Shown in pieces: positions 60,253 to 64,000 of a DNA stretch of 64,000 bases (its first letter is position 1; each line of letters begins with the position of its first letter). The notes under the pieces are model-generated. The model did not search any database, had not been told where the DNA came from, and saw nothing but the letters and a program-made list of their open reading frames with translations. Both the position numbers and the translations under genes were made by a program. The DNA is taken from NCBI RefSeq assembly GCF_013697085.1, contig NZ_JACEFT010000007.1, positions 1 to 64,000 of the forward strand, read 5' to 3'. The DNA is from Billgrantia kenyensis (lineage in GTDB: Bacteria > Pseudomonadota > Gammaproteobacteria > Pseudomonadales > Halomonadaceae).

Positions 60253-63000
60253 TCAGGCCGGGGCAGCTTCCTCGGTCGCTTCCGGCAGCTCCATCACCAG
60301 GCAGGCGCCCTTGAGCGTGGGGGCATCGTCGACCCACAGCCGCCCGCCCAGGTGGTTGACGATACCGCGGCTGATCGGCAGTCCCAGGCCGCTGCCGCGG
60401 GGACGTCCGCGGGCCTTGCTACCGGCGTCACTGTAGCGCTTGATCTGGTGGAATTTCTCGAACACGCGCTCCCGCTCGTCGGGTGCGATCCCCGGTCCGT
60501 TATCCTCCACGCTGAGCCGGAAGCTCTGCTTGTGGCGAGCAAGATGCAGGCGAACGCGGGGGGTGTCGTCGTCGGCGAACTTGCCGCCATTGTCGAGCAG
60601 GTTGATGATGACCTGCTCCAGGCGGTCGGGGTCGCCGATGACCATCGCCTCGTCCGGTTCCAGGTCGACCTCGAGCTTGACTCCGCGGTCCTCCTGCAGG
60701 CGATGCACGGCATCCACGCTGTGGCGCACCAGGGCCACCAGGTCGAGGCGCTGGGGGTTCAAGGTCAGTCGTCCGCTCTCCAGGCGGGCAAGATCGAGAA
60801 TCTCTTCGATCAGGCGTGAGAGGCGCTGGCTTTCGAGGACCACGACCTCGAGGAAGTGCTTGCGCTTCTCTTCCGGAAGGTCCTGGCCGTCGCGCAGGAT
60901 CTCGGCGAAGGCGCGGATCGAGGTCAGCGGGGTCCTCAGTTCATGACTGACCATGGCAACGAATTCATCCTTGAGACGATCGAGTTCGCGCAGGCGCTCG
61001 TTGGCGGCGCGAAGCTCCTCGCCGATCCGTGCCAGTTCGTTGGACTTCTGCTCCAGGCGGCGATTGTACTCCAGGGTCTGTGAGGTGGTGTCGAGGATGC
61101 TCAGGATCGACTCCAGGTCCAGCGCTTCACCACGCACGACGGAATTGATCAATACCCTTGCCGATGCGCTGCCCAATGCCCCCGACAGGCCCTGCTCGGC
61201 ACGCGCAATGAGCGCGGGTGGAGCGGGTGCGTTGTCGGCCGGATTGGCATGGGGGTCGGCAAGTATGCGGGCCGTGGCGCCAGCGCCCAGGTAGCGGCTG
61301 AGCAGGCTCTGCAGCTCACCGCGTGTCGTCTGGCCGCGCCACAGCGAGGTGTGTTGAAGCCCTGGATTCATGGCCTCGGTGAAGAGTGCCGCCTGGGTCT
61401 GCTCCACCGGGCTCTGGCGAGTGAAGAGCGAGATGCCCACCAGCAGGCCGATGTTGAGCAGCAGGCTCCACATCAGCGAATGGCTGTAGATGTCGAAACC
61501 CTCGAGACCGAACAGCGCATAGGGGCGCAGCCATTCCAGGCCGAGCAGGCCCTGCTCGAGGAAGGTGGCATCCAGCCAGCCTGACTGGGCGAAGCCCGGC
61601 AGCAGCAGGGTGTAGAACCAGGTCACGAAGCCTGCCAGCAGGCCCAGCGTGGCCCCGGCGCGCGTCGCCCCGCGCCAGTACATGCCGATCAGCATGGCTG
61701 GCGCAAACTGAGCGGCGCCAACGAACGAGACCAGGCCAATGGTCACCAGGCTGTAGGAGTCGCCGATCAGGGCGTGGTAGAGATAGCCCAGCAGCAGGAT
61801 CATCACGATGGCAACGCGACGGATGCCCAGGAGCCAGCCGGCCAGCTCCCCCTGCGAACTCAAGTGAAGCCGCTTGGAGCGCAGCAGCAACGGCATGATC
61901 AGCTGGTTGCTGACCATGGTGGAAAGCGCGATCGTCTCGACGATCACCATCCCGGTCGCGGCGGAAAGACCGCCAATGAAGACCAGCAGGGGGATGCCCT
62001 CGATGCCTGCCGAGAGCGGCAGGGTCAGAACGAAGCTGTCGGGATCGCTGTTGCCCACCGGTAGCAGCAGGCCGGCCATGGCGATGGGGATCACGAACAG
62101 GTTGATCGCCACCAGATAGAGCGGAAAGAGCCAGCTGGCACGCCGGAGATGGCGCTCGTCGACGTTTTCCACCACCAGCACCTGGAATTGGCGCGGCAGG
62201 GTGAGAAAGGCGAGGAAGGCTAGCACGAAGGTGCCGACCCAGCCGATCGCTCCACCGGGCACTGCCTCCAGGCTCAGGGCGCCGACCAGCTCGGGCGTAT
62301 TGGCGACCTGGCGAAACAGGTCGCCAGGGCCGTTGAACAGGACGAACACGACGAACACGCCGACAGTCAGGAATGCCACCAGCTTGATCAGCGACTCGAA
62401 GGCGATTGCCGCGACCATGCCTTCGTGGCGCTCGCTGGCATCGAGGTGCCGGGTGCCGAACAGAATGATGAACACGGCAAGCACCAGCGCAACCCAGAAC
62501 GACTTGTCGATCCAGAAGCTTTCTTCCTGGAGCTGAAACTCTGCCGCATCGGGATAGTTCACCAGCACCGCATGGCTAAGCGTGATGGCCTTGAGCTGCA
62601 GGGCGATATAGGGGGTGATGCCGATCAGCGCGATGATGGCCACCAGGGCGCCGAGGCTGGAGCTCTTGCCGTAGCGGGCACTGATGAAGTCGGCAATCGA
62701 GGTGATGCGCTGGGTGCTGGCGATGCGCACCATCTTGCGGATCATCATGGGCGCCATCAGCATGGCAAGGGTCGGGCCCAGGTAGATCATCAGGAAGCTG
62801 GGGCCGAATTCAGCCGCTCGGCCCACGCTGCCGTAGAAGGTCCAGGCGGTGCAATAGACAGCGATCGAGAGGGTGTAGACGGTCGGTGAACCGATGATCG
62901 AGCGTCCCTGCTCGGCACGCCGGTCGCCCCAGGCGGCTATCACGAACAGCAGCGCCAGGTAGCCGAAGGCGACGGTCAGCACGATCGGATCGGTTCTCAT
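60253..63000 (-). CDS. Sensor histidine kinase with N-terminal sodium:solute symporter domain (CbrA/CrbS type)
   Basis: This 915-residue membrane kinase has a 13-helix SSF transporter-like domain (about residues 1-520; SPTVYTLSIAVYCTAWTFYGSVG and SIADFISARYG are typical). A linker of STAC type follows (LLSRYLGAGATARIL to ILSILDTTSQTLEYNRRLE, about 560-655), then HisKA with His686 in MVSHELRTPLTSI, and HATPase with NLLDNGGKFAD, DNGPGIAPDERERVFEKFHQ and GSGLGLPISRG. No PAS domain lies between linker and kinase, where CbrA and CrbS proteins usually have one. Relatives control carbon use (histidine or acetate). No response regulator is in the window. A 65-residue membrane protein gene ends four bases upstream. 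Confidence 0.88.
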   Translation of the reverse strand: MRTDPIVLTVAFGYLALLFVIAAWGDRRAEQGRSIIGSPTVYTLSIAVYCTAWTFYGSVGRAAEFGPSFLMIYLGPTLAMLMAPMMIRKMVRIASTQRITSIADFISARYGKSSSLGALVAIIALIGITPYIALQLKAITLSHAVLVNYPDAAEFQLQEESFWIDKSFWVALVLAVFIILFGTRHLDASERHEGMVAAIAFESLIKLVAFLTVGVFVVFVLFNGPGDLFRQVANTPELVGALSLEAVPGGAIGWVGTFVLAFLAFLTLPRQFQVLVVENVDERHLRRASWLFPLYLVAINLFVIPIAMAGLLLPVGNSDPDSFVLTLPLSAGIEGIPLLVFIGGLSAATGMVIVETIALSTMVSNQLIMPLLLRSKRLHLSSQGELAGWLLGIRRVAIVMILLLGYLYHALIGDSYSLVTIGLVSFVGAAQFAPAMLIGMYWRGATRAGATLGLLAGFVTWFYTLLLPGFAQSGWLDATFLEQGLLGLEWLRPYALFGLEGFDIYSHSLMWSLLLNIGLLVGISLFTRQSPVEQTQAALFTEAMNPGLQHTSLWRGQTTRGELQSLLSRYLGAGATARILADPHANPADNAPAPPALIARAEQGLSGALGSASARVLINSVVRGEALDLESILSILDTTSQTLEYNRRLEQKSNELARIGEELRAANERLRELDRLKDEFVAMVSHELRTPLTSIRAFAEILRDGQDLPEEKRKHFLEVVVLESQRLSRLIEEILDLARLESGRLTLNPQRLDLVALVRHSVDAVHRLQEDRGVKLEVDLEPDEAMVIGDPDRLEQVIINLLDNGGKFADDDTPRVRLHLARHKQSFRLSVEDNGPGIAPDERERVFEKFHQIKRYSDAGSKARGRPRGSGLGLPISRGIVNHLGGRLWVDDAPTLKGACLVMELPEATEEAAPA

Positions 63001-63004
63001 CGCG

Positions 63005-63202
63005 TCAGCTGTCCTCCTGACGGTGCTCCATCAGCCAGGCAGCCAGGGCGATCACCAGCGTCCAGGCCACGAAGAGGTAAAGAGGCAGCCAGGAGAGTCC
63101 GGCGCTGGGTGGCCGGTCGAAGATCAGAACCAGGGGCGGCGAGAAGAGCAGGATTGCCAGGCCGATCAGGGCCACCAGTCGAGCCTGGGGGCTGGCGTTC
63201 AT
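63005..63202 (-). CDS. Small two-helix membrane protein upstream of the SSF kinase
   Basis: This is a 65-residue protein with two predicted membrane helices (about residues 9-27 and 36-58) and charged ends (MNASPQARL, MEHRQEDS). AAGGAGG lies about ten bases before the ATG. It overlaps the exonuclease stop by four bases (ATGA) and its stop lies four bases before the kinase start, so all three genes are translationally linked. Small proteins in this position are known before cbrA-type kinases and before SSF transporters; it may help fold or regulate the symporter-like domain. The function is inferred. Confidence 0.7.
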   Translation of the reverse strand: MNASPQARLVALIGLAILLFSPPLVLIFDRPPSAGLSWLPLYLFVAWTLVIALAAWLMEHRQEDS

Positions 63203-64000
63203 GTGCAGGCATCCTCCTTGTCGAAGGCGGTGGCCTGAAGCATCAGTGCCTGCTCGAGCGTCTCGATGCCACGCGCCTCGAGTCGCGGCAGCAGTGCCAG
63301 CCACAGTTCGGCCGTTACCCTGGCATCGCCAAGGGCCGTGTGACGGGTTCCCGGCGGAAAACTCAGGTCGTAGCGGTCGGCAAGGGTGTCCAGGTCATGG
63401 CCATCCAGACTCTCGTCGAGGGCGCGCGAGATCAGCAAGGTGTCGAGCACCGGCATTTCCAGGGTGACGCCGCTGCCGGGGGACTGCAGTGCCAGCAGGT
63501 CGAAGGCGGCATTGTGCGCCAGTATCACGGCATCGCCGATATAGTCGCGAAACCGCGGCAAGATGACCGGCAGCGGCGGTGCGCCGGCGACGTCGTCGTC
63601 GGTGATGCCGTGTATTGCCGTGCTGGCGGGGGGGATCGGCTTGCCGGGATCGACTCGCACATCGAAGTTGTCGCTGGCCAGCAGCCTGGCATTGACGATA
63701 CGACACGCCCCGAGGCTGATGACGGTATCGCCGCGGCGCAGCTCCAGGCCTGTCGTTTCGGTATCGAAGGCGACCACCTCCAGGGCGCGTAGCGGACGCT
63801 GGGCCAGCTCGGCATCGGGCGGCGGCAGGTCGGCGATGCCGAAGTCATGGAACTCCGGGCGGGGCGGCAGCTGGCTTGGCGGTGCACCGACGCGCTCCAC
63901 GGCAGGTAGCGGCAGGCGCAGCCTGGCGTGTATTCCATCGGGGTCCGCCAGGCTCCAGGCATCGCTGGCATGCTGTCGCAGCAGGTCCCCGACCCGGGGG
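63199..64000 (-). CDS. DnaQ-like 3'-5' exonuclease (C-terminal part, gene runs off the right edge)
   Basis: The frame is open from the window edge to the stop at 63199, so the gene is 5'-partial; the visible 266 codons end in a DEDDh exonuclease domain. Motifs: VAFDTETTGLELRRGD (D, E), AIHGITDDDV, LAHNAAFDLLAL (D), and RHTALGDARVTAELW (H, D). Upstream of the domain is PPRPEFHDFGIADLPPP, a linker I associate with longer exonucleases that carry an N-terminal sensor region. A GTG at 63900 could start a 233-residue form, but reading-frame continuation argues for a longer protein. Such exonucleases are often found next to SSF-type transporter or kinase genes. Confidence 0.8.
   Translation of the reverse strand, partial: PRVGDLLRQHASDAWSLADPDGIHARLRLPLPAVERVGAPPSQLPPRPEFHDFGIADLPPPDAELAQRPLRALEVVAFDTETTGLELRRGDTVISLGACRIVNARLLASDNFDVRVDPGKPIPPASTAIHGITDDDVAGAPPLPVILPRFRDYIGDAVILAHNAAFDLLALQSPGSGVTLEMPVLDTLLISRALDESLDGHDLDTLADRYDLSFPPGTRHTALGDARVTAELWLALLPRLEARGIETLEQALMLQATAFDKEDACT

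Noticed and set aside
1..64000. CRISPR arrays, tRNA/rRNA genes, insertion sequences, prophage or integration sites
   Set aside because: No repeated spacer pattern, transposase, integrase or tRNA-like cloverleaf was recognised in reading the window; gene order and base composition look continuous apart from the AT-rich flhDC upstream region.

Overview
The window reads as part of the chromosome of a GC-rich, motile, aerobic gammaproteobacterium, most likely a member of the Halomonadaceae (Halomonas or a close relative). This rests on the gene complement and order: FlhDC-type flagellar control beside FlhF, a TRAP transporter, ArgF/ArgG, RNase T, a RaiA-cold-shock fusion protein, and many c-di-GMP proteins and chemoreceptors. 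No 16S or other phylogenetic marker is present, so the placement is an inference. I saw no tRNA, rRNA, CRISPR array, insertion sequence or prophage.

Layout. (1) 1-7929, minus strand: a catabolic cluster, read from right to left as exported cyclase-family hydrolase, TRAP transporter dctP-dctQ-dctM, and indolepyruvate:ferredoxin oxidoreductase iorA-iorB. A separately promoted FAD monooxygenase of the salicylyl/anthraniloyl-CoA hydroxylase type is cut by the window edge. A palindromic word close to TTCAAGCTTGAA lies before both transcription units, suggesting one regulator and one pathway for an aromatic acid. (2) 8301-15755, plus strand: a DUF2835 protein, then three c-di-GMP proteins: a membrane diguanylate cyclase, a large GAF-PAS-PAS-GGDEF-EAL protein, and a YcgR/PilZ-HD-GYP fusion. 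(3) 15766-44038, plus strand: the flagellar and chemotaxis block: fliD-fliS-fliT-fliK-(flhB C-terminal homologue), flhDC, motAB-cheA-cheW-mcp-mcp-mcp(frameshifted)-cheR, cheB-mcp-cheY-cheZ, flhB-flhA-flhF-(flhG-like)-flhE-fliA. (4) 44057-50659: three more EAL-type proteins and a second stator pair, motA2-motB2. (5) 50679-56637: housekeeping genes argF, grxD, hpf-csd, rnt, argG, hlyU-like and a DUF294 nucleotidyltransferase-like protein. (6) 56656-64000, minus strand: an EAL-HDOD protein, a double-Cache chemoreceptor, and an SSF-type histidine kinase preceded by a 65-residue membrane protein and a DnaQ-like exonuclease that runs off the edge.

How it works together. FlhDC should open the flagellar cascade and FliA (sigma-28) should run its late genes. 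I found eight good sigma-28 promoters (TAAA or TCAA, 15 bases, GCCGATNN). They precede the GGDEF-EAL protein at 10014, fliD, motA, cheB, motA2, an EAL protein, an EAL-HDOD protein and a chemoreceptor. The late flagellar regulon therefore includes c-di-GMP enzymes as well as structural and chemotaxis genes. All five chemoreceptors end in a WxxF-type tail, the docking signal for CheR/CheB.

The most unusual part is 40041-43267. FlhF, normally a polar-flagellum determinant, carries an extra C-terminal region of about 340 residues. It is followed by a 199-residue protein in the flhG position that keeps only a piece resembling the end of a MinD/FlhG fold and has no P-loop, and then by the enteric-type FlhE. 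This mixture of polar (FlhF/FlhG) and peritrichous (FlhDC/FlhE) systems is the best candidate here for something not well described.
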